Shown here piece by piece: positions 6,804-15,088 of a stretch of 64,000 nucleotides of DNA; the stretch's first letter is position 1, and every line of letters begins with the position of its first letter. Both the position numbers and the translations under genes were made by a program. The notes under the pieces are model-generated. The model did not search any database. It was not told where the DNA came from and worked only from the letters and a program-made list of their open reading frames with translations. Origin of the DNA: JAENWD01 sp963837165 (GTDB taxonomy: Bacteria > Acidobacteriota > Vicinamibacteria > Vicinamibacterales > JAENWD01); the NCBI GenBank assembly GCA_963837165.1, contig CAWIMD010000002.1, positions 186,001 through 250,000 of the forward strand. Direction: 5' to 3'.

Positions 6804-8906
6804 GTGTCGAAGACGGCCGAGGCCGACCTGCTCCAGACGCCGCTGCAGTATCTGAAGGGCGTCGGCCCGCGCAAGGCGGCCGACTTCGCCCGCGCCGGGC
6901 TCGTCACCGTCGAAGACCTGCTCTTCCGCTTCCCGCTCCGCTACGAAGATCGCAGCCGCCTGCAGCCGATCGCGTCGCTGCGGGAAGGGCAGACGACCTC
7001 CGTGCTCGGGCAGGTGACGACCGCCGGGCTCCGGCCGACCCGGCGGCCCGGCCTGCGCATCTTCGAGGCGCTCATCCGCGACCAGTCCGGGACGCTGCGG
7101 GTCTCGTGGTTCAACGCCGCCTACCTGAAGGATCAGATCAAGCCCGGCCTGCGGCTCGTCGTCTACGGCACGTTCGAACGGAACCCGTGGGCGGGGCTGC
7201 AGATGACCAACCCGCAGTTCGAGGCCGTCGACGGCGACGAGGCCGAGACCCTGCACACGGGGCGCATCGTGCCGGTGTACGAGCGCGTGCGGTCGATCAC
7301 GCCGAAGATGGAGCGGCGGTTCGTGGGCGACGTGCTCGCGCAACTGCCGGCGGACCTGCCCGATCCGCTCCCGGCTCCGGTGCGCGCGGCGCTGGCCGTG
7401 CCCGCGCGGCGCGACGCGCTGGCCGCAACGCACTTCCCGCCGGCGGGCGAGTCGCTCGAGGTGCTGAACGCCTTTCGCACGCACGCGCAGCGACGGCTGA
7501 TTCTCGAGGAGTTCTTCCGCTTCCAGGTGGGGCTGCTGCTGCGCCGGCGCGAGGCCGACGGCGAGCGCAAGGAGTTCGTGATCCGGGTGGACGATCGGGT
7601 GCGGCAGGCGCTGCGCGACGTCCTGCCGTTCCACCTGACGCCGGGCCAGCGCCGGGCGTTGAAGGAGATCGGCGAGGACATGCAGCGCCCCCGGCCCATG
7701 AACCGGCTGCTGCAGGGCGACGTCGGGTCGGGCAAGACGATCGTGGCCGTGCTGGCCGCGGTGCTCGCCATGGAGAACGGGCGGCAGGTGGCGTTCATGG
7801 CGCCGACCGAGATCCTCGCCGAGCAGCACTACCAGACCATCCGCGCGCTGGTGGCGTCGACCCGCTTCAAGGTCGCGCTGATGACGGGCGCCGGGCCGGC
7901 GGCCACGCGCCGCGCGCTGGTGGGACAGGTCGCTGCCGGGCACATCGATCTCGTGGTCGGGACCCACGCCATCGTGCAGGAGCAGGTCGCGTTCAAGGCG
8001 CTCGGCCTGGCGGTGGTGGACGAGCAGCACCGGTTCGGCGTGCTGCAGCGCGCGACCCTCAGGGCCAAGGGGCTGCGGCCCGACATGCTGGTGATGACCG
8101 CGACGCCGATTCCCCGGACGCTGGCGCTTACGACCTACGGCGATCTCGACGTGTCGAGCATTCGTGAGCTGCCGCCCGGCCGCCAGCCCATTCGCACGGT
8201 CGCGCGACCCGACTCCAAGCGCGACGAGGTGTACGCGCTCGTGCGCCGGGAGCTCGACGCCGGGCGTCAGGCGTACGTGGTGTACCCGATCATCGAGGAG
8301 TCGGAGAAAGTGGATCTCCGCGCGGCCACGGAGATGGCAGACCACCTCTCGCACGAGATCTTCCCGGCGTACCGCGTGGCGCTGCTGCACGGGCGCATGA
8401 AGGCGCCGGGCAAGGACCGGGTCATGCGTGCCTTCGCGTCGGGCGAGATCCAGATCCTCGTCGCGACGACCGTGATCGAGGTCGGCGTGGACGTGCCGAA
8501 TGCGTCCGTGATGCTCGTGGAGCATGCCGAGCGGTTCGGCCTGGCGCAGCTCCACCAGCTGCGCGGCCGCATCGGCCGCGGCGCCCACCCGTCGACCGCG
8601 GTGCTCGTGTATCAGTACCCGCTCAGCGAGCAGGCCGAAGAGCGGCTGAAGGTGATGACGCAGACGACCGACGGCTTCGTGATCGCGGAAAAGGATCTCG
8701 AGCTGCGGGGCTTCGGCGATCTCTCCGGGACCCGCCAGTCGGGCGTGCCGGCGCTCCGGCTCGGCGATCTCCGCCGCGATCACGGCCTGATGGTCGAGGC
8801 GCGTGAGGCAGCCGAGCGGTGGCTGGCCACCAGCCCGCCCCCTGCCGAGCTCGAGGCGATGCGGCGCGCCTGGGGCCAGCGCTTCGGCCTCGTGGACGTG
8901 GGGTGA
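6804..8906 (+). CDS. recG: ATP-dependent DNA helicase RecG
   Basis: RecG remodels stalled replication forks and branched recombination intermediates. The 700-residue protein has the N-terminal HhH-like LQYLKGVGPRKAADFARAGL, a wedge/OB domain (about residues 60-160), Walker A GDVGSGKT near residue 305, DEQH box in VVDEQHRFGVLQR, motif III MTATPIPRTLALT, and the C-terminal helicase block ATTVIEVGVDVPNAS plus QLRGRIGRG. Length matches the family (about 690). The start is a GTG 10 bp after the previous stop. The stop overlaps the rsmD ATG (TGATG), so the recG-rsmD-coaD-aminotransferase run looks like one transcription unit. Confidence 0.97.
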   Translation: MSKTAEADLLQTPLQYLKGVGPRKAADFARAGLVTVEDLLFRFPLRYEDRSRLQPIASLREGQTTSVLGQVTTAGLRPTRRPGLRIFEALIRDQSGTLRVSWFNAAYLKDQIKPGLRLVVYGTFERNPWAGLQMTNPQFEAVDGDEAETLHTGRIVPVYERVRSITPKMERRFVGDVLAQLPADLPDPLPAPVRAALAVPARRDALAATHFPPAGESLEVLNAFRTHAQRRLILEEFFRFQVGLLLRRREADGERKEFVIRVDDRVRQALRDVLPFHLTPGQRRALKEIGEDMQRPRPMNRLLQGDVGSGKTIVAVLAAVLAMENGRQVAFMAPTEILAEQHYQTIRALVASTRFKVALMTGAGPAATRRALVGQVAAGHIDLVVGTHAIVQEQVAFKALGLAVVDEQHRFGVLQRATLRAKGLRPDMLVMTATPIPRTLALTTYGDLDVSSIRELPPGRQPIRTVARPDSKRDEVYALVRRELDAGRQAYVVYPIIEESEKVDLRAATEMADHLSHEIFPAYRVALLHGRMKAPGKDRVMRAFASGEIQILVATTVIEVGVDVPNASVMLVEHAERFGLAQLHQLRGRIGRGAHPSTAVLVYQYPLSEQAEERLKVMTQTTDGFVIAEKDLELRGFGDLSGTRQSGVPALRLGDLRRDHGLMVEAREAAERWLATSPPPAELEAMRRAWGQRFGLVDVG

Positions 8907-9484
8907 TGGCCAGGCCGGGGCTGCGGGTGATCGCCGGGACGCTGAAGGGCCGGCGGCTGGCCACGCCCGACTGGCCGGGCCTGCGGCCGACCTCGGACCG
9001 GCTGCGCGAGACGCTCTTCAACATCCTGGCGCCCCGCATTGCCGGGGCGCGCCTGCTCGACGCGTTCGCGGGGACGGGGGCCGTGGGGATCGAGGCCATC
9101 AGCCGCGGCGCCGGCTACGTGGCGTTCGCCGAGCGCGATCGGCGCGCGATCCAGCTCCTGACCGACAACCTGGCGCACTGCGGCGTGACGGGCGGCTATG
9201 CTATCATCCGCGTAGATCTCGGCCGGCGGCCGCTGGCGCTCGACGCGGTCTTCGACCTCATCTTCCTCGACCCTCCGTACGAGACGAACCCGACTGGCGC
9301 ACTCACGATCGTCGAGCCGGCCCTGGCGCCGGGTGGCCTGATCGTGATCGAATACGCGCGGCGCCGCGGGGGACCGGCCGACGTGGCCGGCCTCGCACGC
9401 GTGCGGGAGGTCGCCTCCGGCGAGAGCGCGCTCGGGTTCTATGCCCGGGCGGCGGTGGCCGTGGGGGCCGATCGGGATTCCTGA
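8906..9484 (+). CDS. rsmD: 16S rRNA (guanine966-N2)-methyltransferase RsmD
   Basis: RsmD methylates G966 of 16S rRNA. The 192-residue protein has RVIAGTLKGRRL at the N-terminus, the RPTSDRLRETLFNIL signature, the SAM motif LDAFAGTGAVGIEA and the catalytic FLDPPYE motif. Its ATG overlaps the recG stop by one base, and coaD follows after 13 bp; rsmD-coaD adjacency is common in bacteria and supports both calls. Confidence 0.95.
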   Translation: MARPGLRVIAGTLKGRRLATPDWPGLRPTSDRLRETLFNILAPRIAGARLLDAFAGTGAVGIEAISRGAGYVAFAERDRRAIQLLTDNLAHCGVTGGYAIIRVDLGRRPLALDAVFDLIFLDPPYETNPTGALTIVEPALAPGGLIVIEYARRRGGPADVAGLARVREVASGESALGFYARAAVAVGADRDS

Positions 9485-9497
9485 CGGGAGGCGCGCA

Positions 9498-10013
9498 GTG
9501 GCGGACGTGCAGAGCAGCGGGTCCCGCCTGGCGGTCTGCCCCGGGTCGTTCGATCCGTTGACGCTCGGGCACGTGGATCTCGTCGGCCGGGCGGCGCGGC
9601 TGTTCGACCGGGTCGTCGTCGCGATCCTGGCCAACGCCGAGAAGACGCCACTGCTGCCGCAGGACGAGCGGGTGCGCCTGGCACGCGAGGTGTTCGCCGA
9701 TCTGCCGGGCGTCGAGGTCGCGACCTTCGACGGGCTGCTGGTGGACTTCGCCGCTTCGCGCGGGGCCGCGGCGGTCGTGCGCGGCCTCAGGAGCGCGGCG
9801 GACGTGGATTTCGAGTGGCCGATGACGATGATGAACCGGCACCTGCGGCCGTCGCTGGACACGGTGTTCCTGCCGACCGCCGCCTCGCTCGGACATCTCA
9901 GCTCGCGGCTGGTGAAGGAAGTCTGGCGCCTCGGCGGCGACGTGCACGGTCTGGTGCCGCCGCCGGTCGAGGCGCGGTTGCGCGCGCTCCGGGCGGAGGC
10001 CCGGACGCGGTAA
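9498..10013 (+). CDS. coaD: Phosphopantetheine adenylyltransferase
   Basis: CoaD transfers AMP from ATP to 4'-phosphopantetheine, the fourth step of CoA synthesis. The 171-residue protein has the nucleotidyltransferase motif GSFDPLTLGHVDL, the RGLRSAADVDFE stretch and a late SSRLVKEV segment replacing the usual SSSLVRE. The GTG start at 9498 is preceded by GGGAGG at 7-bp spacing; a longer in-frame start would overlap rsmD. Family members are about 160-170 residues. Confidence 0.94.
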   Translation: MADVQSSGSRLAVCPGSFDPLTLGHVDLVGRAARLFDRVVVAILANAEKTPLLPQDERVRLAREVFADLPGVEVATFDGLLVDFAASRGAAAVVRGLRSAADVDFEWPMTMMNRHLRPSLDTVFLPTAASLGHLSSRLVKEVWRLGGDVHGLVPPPVEARLRALRAEARTR

Positions 10014-10024
10014 GGAGCGGAGTC

Positions 10025-11236
10025 ATGCTGGCGGAACGGATGGGTCGGGTGTCGGCGTCGCCGACGCTCAAGGTGCTGGTCGAGGCCGAGAAGCTGAAGC
10101 AGCAGGGCGTGGACGTCGTGGAGTTCGGCGCGGGAGAGCCCGATTTCCCGACGCCGGATCACGTCAAGGCGGCGGCGCGCACCGCGATCGACCAGAACTT
10201 CACCCGCTACACGCCCGCGTCCGGCACCGGCGAGCTCAAGCAGGCGATCGCCGACCGCTATCGGTCGATGTACGGCGTGGACTACAAGCCGAACGAGGTG
10301 ATCGTCACCGCCGGCGGCAAGCAGGCGCTCTACAACGCGGCGCTGGCGCTGTTCGGACCCGGCGACGAGGTCATCACCCACGCGCCGTGCTGGCCGACGC
10401 TCATCGAGCAGGTGCGCCTGTCCGACGCGACGCCGGTGCTGGTGCGCACGCACCCGGAGGACGGGTTCACGATCCACGCCGATGCGATCCTGAACGCCGT
10501 GACGCCGGCCACGCGCGGCATCATCGTCAACTCTCCCTGCAACCCGACCGGCGCGCTGATGGACGAGGTCCAGATGGCGCAGCTGGTGGACGGGGCCACC
10601 GGCCGTGACATCTGGGTGATCGTGGACCTCTGCTACGAGCAGCTCATCTACGAGCCGGTGCCGCACAATCTGCCGCGCCTGCTCGTCGAGCGCATGCGCG
10701 ACCGCACGATTCTCTGCGGCTCGGCCTCGAAGTCGTACGCGATGACGGGCTGGCGCTGCGGCTGGACGCTCGGCCCCGCCGAGGTCGTCGCGGCCTGCAA
10801 CGCCATCCAGAGCCACTCCACGTCCAACGTGGCGTCGATCTCGCAGAAGGCGGCGCTGGCGGCCATCACCGGCCCGCAGCAGTGCGTGAGCGACATGCTG
10901 GCGGAGTACTGCACGCGCCGCGACGCGATCCACGGCTGGCTCACCGCCGATCCGCGGATCAAGTGCGTGAAGCCGGCGGGCGCCTTCTACCTCTTCGTGG
11001 ACATCTCGGCGTTGCTGTCGCCGGACGGCATCCGCACGTCGGCCGAGTTCGCCGAGCGCCTGCTGCACGAAGCGCACGTCGCGCTCACCGCGGGCGAGGG
11101 CTTCGAGGCGCCGGGCTTCCTGCGGATCTCGTACGCCACCTCGATGGATCGGCTGAAGGAAGGCACGCGGCGCATCCAGGCCTTCATCCAGAAGCTCGAG
11201 CAGGAAGGCAAGGTACCGTCGGTCGCCCAGGCCTGA
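10025..11236 (+). CDS. Pyridoxal-phosphate aminotransferase, class I/II (aspartate aminotransferase-like)
   Basis: A 403-residue fold-type I aminotransferase. The substrate-binding GAGEPDFPTPDHV, the cofactor stretch VNSPCNPTGAL, and the Schiff-base lysine in GSASKSYAMTGWRCGW (about Lys235) are all visible, as is the C-terminal substrate arginine in FLRISYATS. It is closest in pattern to the bacterial aspartate/prephenate aminotransferase group, but the donor and acceptor cannot be fixed from sequence. The ATG has AGGAG 7 bases upstream, overlapping the coaD stop. glcD follows after 8 bp. Confidence 0.93.
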   Translation: MLAERMGRVSASPTLKVLVEAEKLKQQGVDVVEFGAGEPDFPTPDHVKAAARTAIDQNFTRYTPASGTGELKQAIADRYRSMYGVDYKPNEVIVTAGGKQALYNAALALFGPGDEVITHAPCWPTLIEQVRLSDATPVLVRTHPEDGFTIHADAILNAVTPATRGIIVNSPCNPTGALMDEVQMAQLVDGATGRDIWVIVDLCYEQLIYEPVPHNLPRLLVERMRDRTILCGSASKSYAMTGWRCGWTLGPAEVVAACNAIQSHSTSNVASISQKAALAAITGPQQCVSDMLAEYCTRRDAIHGWLTADPRIKCVKPAGAFYLFVDISALLSPDGIRTSAEFAERLLHEAHVALTAGEGFEAPGFLRISYATSMDRLKEGTRRIQAFIQKLEQEGKVPSVAQA

Positions 11237-11244
11237 CGGCCCGG

Positions 11245-12627
11245 ATGCTGGCGCCGTCGTTCGCGCAATCACTCGAATCCATTGTCGGGGCCGCGCACGT
11301 CCGGCGCGATCCCGCCGACCTGATCGCCTACGGCACGGATGCCCTCCTGCGGGGGCATCCGGCGGACCTCGTCGTCCTGCCGGGCACGACCTCGGAAATT
11401 GCCGCCGTCGTGCGGCACTGCCACGAGCAGCGCGTCCCCCTGACCGTGCGCGGCGCCGGCACCGGCTACTCCGGCGGGGCGGTTCCCGTCAGAGGCGGCA
11501 TCGTCCTGAGCACGGAGCGGCTCGACCGGATTCTCGAGATCGACCACGAGAACCTGCTGGCCGTGGTGCAGCCGGCCGTCATCACCGGCGATCTGCAGGC
11601 GGCCGTCGAGGCGAGGGGCCTGTTCTATCCTCCCGATCCACAAAGCCTGAAGGAATGCTCCATCGGCGGCAACGTCGCGGAGTGCGCCGGCGGTCCGCGC
11701 GCGTTCAAGTACGGCGTGACGAAGCGCTACGTCCTGGCGCTCGAAGCCGTGCTGCCGACGGGCGAGATCGTCCGCACCGGCTCGCGCGCCGTGAAGAACG
11801 TCGTCGGGTACGACCTGACGCAGCTGCTCGTCGGCTCGGAGGGGACGCTGGCGGTCATCACCGAGATCACGCTGCGGCTCGTGCCGAAGCCGCAAGCGGT
11901 GGCGACGCTGCGCGCGTGCTTCCCGTCGGTCGCCGGCGCGGCGCAGGCGGTCACGCACATCGTCCAACGAGGAGTCGTTCCGTCCACGCTGGAGCTGATG
12001 GATCGGGACTCGCTCGACACGGTGGCTGCCGTCGTGGGCGATCGGCTGGCGCCCGAGGGGACGGGCGCCCTGCTGATCCTCGAGGTGGACGGTGTGCCAT
12101 CCGCCGTGGCGGAAGAGTCGAGCCTGGTGGAAGCGGCCTGCCGGGACGCGGGCGCGCTCGAGGTGCTGCGCGCCGCGGACGCCGCCGATCGTGAAGCCCT
12201 GTGGCGCGTCCGCCGCGAGACGTCGTACGCGCTCCGCACGATCGCACCGCTGAAGCTGAACAACGATGTCGTCGTGCCGCGCGGCCGCGTCCCGGAGCTG
12301 TTCGATCTCATCGAGGGCCTCGGTCGCGAGTACCGGCTCCGCATCCCGTCGTTCGGCCATGCCGGCGACGGCAACATCCACGTCAACATCATGGTGGATC
12401 CCGACGACGCCGACGTGATGGCCCGGGCGCACCAGGCGATCGCGGATCTGTTTCGCGGGGTCGTCGCGCTCGGCGGGTCGATCAGCGGCGAGCACGGCAT
12501 CGGCTTCGCGAAGGCGCCCTACATCGGCCTGGAACTGTCGCCCGACGTCCTCGCGCTCATGCGGCGGGTGAAGCAGGCCTTCGACCCGCACGGGATTCTG
12601 AATCCGGGGAAGATCTGGCCGAACTGA
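11245..12627 (+). CDS. glcD: FAD-linked oxidase, glycolate oxidase subunit GlcD-like
   Basis: A 460-residue FAD-binding PCMH-type oxidase of the GlcD/D-lactate dehydrogenase family. The FAD-phosphate loop RGAGTGYSGGAVP lies near residue 70, YDLTQLLVGSEGTLAVIT follows, and the C-terminal cap ends in GHAGDGNIHVN and SGEHGIGFAKA, with a final FDPHGILNPGKIW. Substrate is probably a 2-hydroxy acid such as glycolate or D-lactate. glcE/glcF partners are not next to it. It marks the right end of the housekeeping block; the downstream DNA changes to lower-GC accessory sequence on the opposite strand. Confidence 0.92.
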   Translation: MLAPSFAQSLESIVGAAHVRRDPADLIAYGTDALLRGHPADLVVLPGTTSEIAAVVRHCHEQRVPLTVRGAGTGYSGGAVPVRGGIVLSTERLDRILEIDHENLLAVVQPAVITGDLQAAVEARGLFYPPDPQSLKECSIGGNVAECAGGPRAFKYGVTKRYVLALEAVLPTGEIVRTGSRAVKNVVGYDLTQLLVGSEGTLAVITEITLRLVPKPQAVATLRACFPSVAGAAQAVTHIVQRGVVPSTLELMDRDSLDTVAAVVGDRLAPEGTGALLILEVDGVPSAVAEESSLVEAACRDAGALEVLRAADAADREALWRVRRETSYALRTIAPLKLNNDVVVPRGRVPELFDLIEGLGREYRLRIPSFGHAGDGNIHVNIMVDPDDADVMARAHQAIADLFRGVVALGGSISGEHGIGFAKAPYIGLELSPDVLALMRRVKQAFDPHGILNPGKIWPN

Positions 12628-12683
12628 CCGGCTCGTGAGCTGCCGTCGGGTGCAGCTGCCGGCCGCTCAGCACGGCACCCAAG

Positions 12684-13061
12684 TCAAGCGCCGACGCCGA
12701 CTCTCTTGCAGCGCACCCTCACATAAGGGTGGTCTCGCATCGTCAAATCAGTTAACGAGTGTCCGTCTTCGGACAGCCCAAAGCGCCGAGTCGAGTGCCA
12801 AACCTGTCCTTCGCCAGATGATTCAAGGTCGACCTCTATTACCCTTTTGCTCAATACCTTCACGGCGAGGACTCGACCACGACTCGCATAGAAGTCGACT
12901 CGATCCGCGTGTATGGCGAGGCTCGACTCAGATGGAACGCCACATTCGGCCTGACTGGCAGCCCATTTACCACGAAATCGATCCGGGACCGTCGCCTGGC
13001 CTCGAGCAAGGACCGGTATCGCAAGCAAAGACGCGGACACTAGCGACAGGCAGCGTCGCAC
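12684..13061 (-). CDS. Small exported protein, cassette gene, unknown function
   Basis: A 125-residue protein with a signal peptide (MRRCLSLVSASLLAIPVLARG) and a mature domain with two cysteines and a repeated basic character; I do not recognise the family. The GTG start at 13061 has GGAGG at 6-bp spacing and lies 20 bases after the core GTTAGCC of the attC-like site at 13081-13154, the usual position of a cassette gene. Base composition is visibly lower in GC than neighbouring housekeeping genes, which fits acquisition. No clear attC follows its stop; a weak stem (about 12631-12676) may be a decayed one. Confidence 0.7.
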   Translation of the reverse strand: MRRCLSLVSASLLAIPVLARGQATVPDRFRGKWAASQAECGVPSESSLAIHADRVDFYASRGRVLAVKVLSKRVIEVDLESSGEGQVWHSTRRFGLSEDGHSLTDLTMRDHPYVRVRCKRVGVGA

Positions 13062-13080
13062 GTGACGCCTCCATGAGTGC

Positions 13081-13154
13081 GGCTAACGGTCGCGCTTCAG
13101 CCGCAGCGGCCGATGGTCGCGCCAGCCGCTGTCGGCTGCAAGGGCTCGTTGGGC
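13081..13154 (-). other. attC-like recombination site 1
   Basis: Leftward: core GCCCAAC (13154-13148) to core GTTAGCC (13087-13081). The arms CAGCCGACAGCGGC and GCCGCTGCGGCTG pair except for an unpaired A, and a further unpaired G lies just outside. It starts 8 bp after the stop of the 70-residue gene at 13162. Confidence 0.75.
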
Positions 13155-13161
13155 GGCGTGT

Positions 13162-13374
13162 TCACACCGCTGGCGTGTCGCCTGGGCTCGCATGCCACAG
13201 GGCCGGGACCCACTCCGACTTCCGAAGCGAACGCAAGGCATCTTCCGCCGGCACGAGGTCTCCGCGGTTGGCTTCGGCGATTGACTCGAGCAGCTCAGCC
13301 TCGGCCGTGGCATCAAGGACGAAGCTCTCGTCGCCCTCGCGAGTCAGAACGGTCAAGGCCGTGCCCTCGGTCAC
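13162..13374 (-). CDS. Small acidic protein, possible antitoxin-like
   Basis: A 70-residue acidic protein (core FVLDATAEAELLESIAEANRGDLVPAEDALRSLRK) whose helical, Glu/Ala-rich composition and GDLVPAEDALRSL segment recall short addiction-module proteins; this is impression, not an established assignment. I place the start at the GTG at 13374 because it shares a GTGA with the stop of the DUF4386 gene, implying coupling. The frame is open further upstream but there it overlaps DUF4386. It ends 8 bp before attC-like site 1. Confidence 0.55.
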   Translation of the reverse strand: MTEGTALTVLTREGDESFVLDATAEAELLESIAEANRGDLVPAEDALRSLRKSEWVPALWHASPGDTPAV

Positions 13375-13916
13375 GGATATCTCCGAGTCGACTGAGCACG
13401 CCACCGGTCGGGATCGACGCCAGCGGCCAACAGCCAGAACGTGAGCATCCCCTCGCCGACCATTCCGGGCGCCATCGCCAGCGGGCCGAGCCGTTTCGCG
13501 AGCGGCGGGTGGACATAGGTGAGCCAGCCCAGTCCCGCGACGACCAGCAGCACGCCAATCGCCCTGGGCAGGAAGGTGGCCTTCAGCGTGAGCCAGCCCA
13601 GGCCGATGCAATACGCGCCGAACAGCACGAGCGTGTTGATGGGGAACCTCACGACACCGACATCGCTGAGCACTCCGATGGTGAGCGCGGTGACGCTGAA
13701 CAGCGCAGTCCCGAGCGATCCCGTCCGGCTCACCGGCTTGTAGAGGTGGTACAGCATCACTGTCACCACGTAATAGACTGCGGCGGCGACGAGGTTGGCT
13801 GCCAAGCGCGCGTCGCCTGACGTGCTGAGGCCGGCAATCCCGAAGACGAAGACCAGCAGGTAGAAGACGCCGGCGATCCGCGCGAATCGGCGCGGGTTGG
13901 TGTGGAGTAGGCTCAT
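13371..13916 (-). CDS. DUF4386-like integral membrane protein
   Basis: A 181-residue membrane protein starting MSLLHTNPRRFARIAGVFYL with about six hydrophobic segments (roughly residues 12-30, 38-55, 68-85, 92-110, 117-133, 145-162). The N-terminal ARIAGVFYLLVFVFGI pattern is typical of the DUF4386 family, whose members are usually somewhat longer (about 210-240), so this copy may lack one hairpin. Function unknown. Its ATG shares an ATGA with the end of the upstream frameshifted gene, and its stop shares a GTGA with the 70-residue gene; three ORFs in one cassette. Confidence 0.75.
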   Translation of the reverse strand: MSLLHTNPRRFARIAGVFYLLVFVFGIAGLSTSGDARLAANLVAAAVYYVVTVMLYHLYKPVSRTGSLGTALFSVTALTIGVLSDVGVVRFPINTLVLFGAYCIGLGWLTLKATFLPRAIGVLLVVAGLGWLTYVHPPLAKRLGPLAMAPGMVGEGMLTFWLLAAGVDPDRWRAQSTRRYP

Positions 13917-14285
13917 GTCCGGCCTCTGCTCATCGCGTTCGTTTCCGGAAGACGGTTGCGCGGCACGCACAACGCTCGCGGCTGACTCGAGTTGCCCTGG
14001 CTCAGGGCTGCCCGATAACCCTCGCCCAAGATCACGACGCTCAGCTTTCCGTTCGAGTACCAGACTTGAAACTGTCTGGCCGACCGATGGGCGGGATCGG
14101 ACATGCGATGGAAGCCGAGATCGAGCAGGAAGACGGCATTTGAATACATCCAAGTTCGCGGCCACGATGTTCTCGTCCTCGAGACGCGCATCAGGACCGG
14201 CAGCCTGGAGCGCCGAAACGGCCAGTTGCGCCTCAACGAGCTGCGAGAACCTCCGAACCACTACACGCCCGGGCCCCTCGCTCAT
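13913..14285 (-). pseudogene. Frameshifted DUF2007-like (putative signal transducing) gene
   Basis: The ATG at 14285 lies 4 bp after the core GTTAGGC of attC-like site 2. The first frame reads VVVRRFSQLVEAQLAVSALQ and then DENIVAANL, like DUF2007 proteins. The family continuation WLYSNA is found one frame away as WMYSNAV, so one extra T near 14153 breaks the gene. The second frame runs on to a TGA at 13913 that shares an ATGA with the DUF4386 start, so it was the real reading frame before the insertion. 373 bp = 3n+1, consistent with a single-base insertion. It may be a true lesion or a sequence error. Sequence after YSNAV no longer resembles the family. Confidence 0.55.
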
Positions 14286-14289
14286 CTCG

Positions 14290-14387
14290 GCCTAACGACC
14301 TGCGGCTCACGTGCGGCGGCCGCACGACGATGATTCAAGCGGGAGGTTACCACCACGGCCGCCGTCACGTGCAGCCGCTTGTCAGAC
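14290..14387 (-). other. attC-like recombination site 2
   Basis: Leftward: core GTCTGAC (14387-14381) to core GTTAGGC (14296-14290). Arms GCGGCTGCACGTGACGGC and GCCGCACGTGAGCCGC pair apart from unpaired bases in one arm. The core GTCTGAC is exactly complementary to GTCAGAC in site 3, as expected for the two ends of one cassette (the toxin-antitoxin cassette). Confidence 0.75.
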
Positions 14388-14400
14388 CGCGTGGGTTCGT

Positions 14401-14421
14401 AGTATGATGTTTTGTCATACT
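14401..14421 (+). promoter_or_regulatory. Palindromic operator of the toxin-antitoxin pair
   Basis: Perfect inverted repeat AGTATGA-N7-TCATACT ending 3 bp before the antitoxin ATG at 14425. Position and symmetry fit the binding site of the ribbon-helix-helix antitoxin (inference). No Shine-Dalgarno fits between it and the ATG, so the message may be leaderless. Confidence 0.7.
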
Positions 14422-14424
14422 GCC

Positions 14425-14667
14425 ATGCCTAAAACCAAGGTCGCCCTCACCATTGACGCCGCCTTGCTGGAGCGCGTTGACCACCTGGTGGCACGCGCGC
14501 GTTTCCGGAACCGAAGCCAGGCGATTGAAACCGCACTCGCCGAGAAGCTGGCACGCTTGGCCCGGACGCGGCTGGCCGAAGAGTGCGCCAAGCTCGATCC
14601 GGCCGAGGAACGGCAGCTCGCGGAGGAAGGTCTCGCGGCGGCCGGCGACACATGGCCCGAATACTGA
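14425..14667 (+). CDS. Ribbon-helix-helix antitoxin
   Basis: An 80-residue protein beginning MPKTKVALTIDAALLERVDHLV, a short beta strand followed by two helices typical of CopG/RHH DNA-binding domains (residues 4-48), then an acidic C-terminal tail (ECAKLDPAEERQLAEEGLA) suited to wrapping the toxin. The frame is open upstream, but the palindrome 3 bp before this ATG and the RHH start support it. It overlaps the toxin gene by 16 bp. The pair is on the opposite strand to the rest of the cassette array. Confidence 0.88.
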   Translation: MPKTKVALTIDAALLERVDHLVARARFRNRSQAIETALAEKLARLARTRLAEECAKLDPAEERQLAEEGLAAAGDTWPEY

Positions 14668-14987
14668 GAGGCGAGATTCGCTGGGCCGATCTCAACCCGG
14701 TGCGCGGCCACGAGCAGGCTGGGGAGCGCCCGGTGTTGGTCCTGAGCAACGACGTCTTCAACGATCGTTCGGGCACCGTGATCGCATTGGCGCTGACCAG
14801 CCAGGAGCCACGGGCCGGTTACCCTCTCACGCTCGAGCTCACGGCCGCCCGATTGCCGAAACGATCGTGGGTGAAGGTCAGCCAGATTCGCACGCTCTCG
14901 ACGGAGCGAATCGGCAAACGATTGGGCCGGGCCTCGGACGAGGAACTCGGCAAGGTGCTCGACGGACTCCTCGAAATAGTCGGGTAG
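14652..14987 (+). CDS. MazF/PemK-type endoribonuclease toxin
   Basis: A 111-residue toxin of the MazF/PemK SH3-like fold, an mRNA interferase. It shows RGEIRWADLNPVRGHEQAGERPVLVLSNDVFN (strands 1-2 with the conserved RPVLVLSND), IALALTSQ, the SWVKVSQIRTLS strand and the closing LGKVLDGLLEIVG helix. The ATG lies inside the antitoxin gene (16-bp overlap), typical of coupled toxin-antitoxin pairs. The pair forms its own cassette with its own operator. Confidence 0.9.
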   Translation: MARILRGEIRWADLNPVRGHEQAGERPVLVLSNDVFNDRSGTVIALALTSQEPRAGYPLTLELTAARLPKRSWVKVSQIRTLSTERIGKRLGRASDEELGKVLDGLLEIVG

Positions 14988-15001
14988 ATTCTCGAGCAGC
15001 G

Positions 15002-15085
15002 GTCTGACACGCCAAATCAGCCGCGCACCGTGGTGACATGATGGCGCGAGACGATCGGCGCGTCGGCTCCAGTTGGAGGTTGGAT
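15002..15085 (-). other. attC-like recombination site 3
   Basis: Leftward: candidate core ATCCAAC (15085-15079; ACCTAAC at 15094-15088, which includes the stop codon of the upstream gene, is an alternative) to GTCAGAC (15008-15002). The arms GAGCCGACGCGCC and GCGCGGCTGA pair with the same unpaired A seen in the other sites. Weakest of the four. Confidence 0.6.
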
Positions 15086-15088
15086 TAG

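Noticed and set aside
6672..8783. 703-residue leftward frame opposite recG
   Set aside because: Shadow of recG with no recognisable motif.
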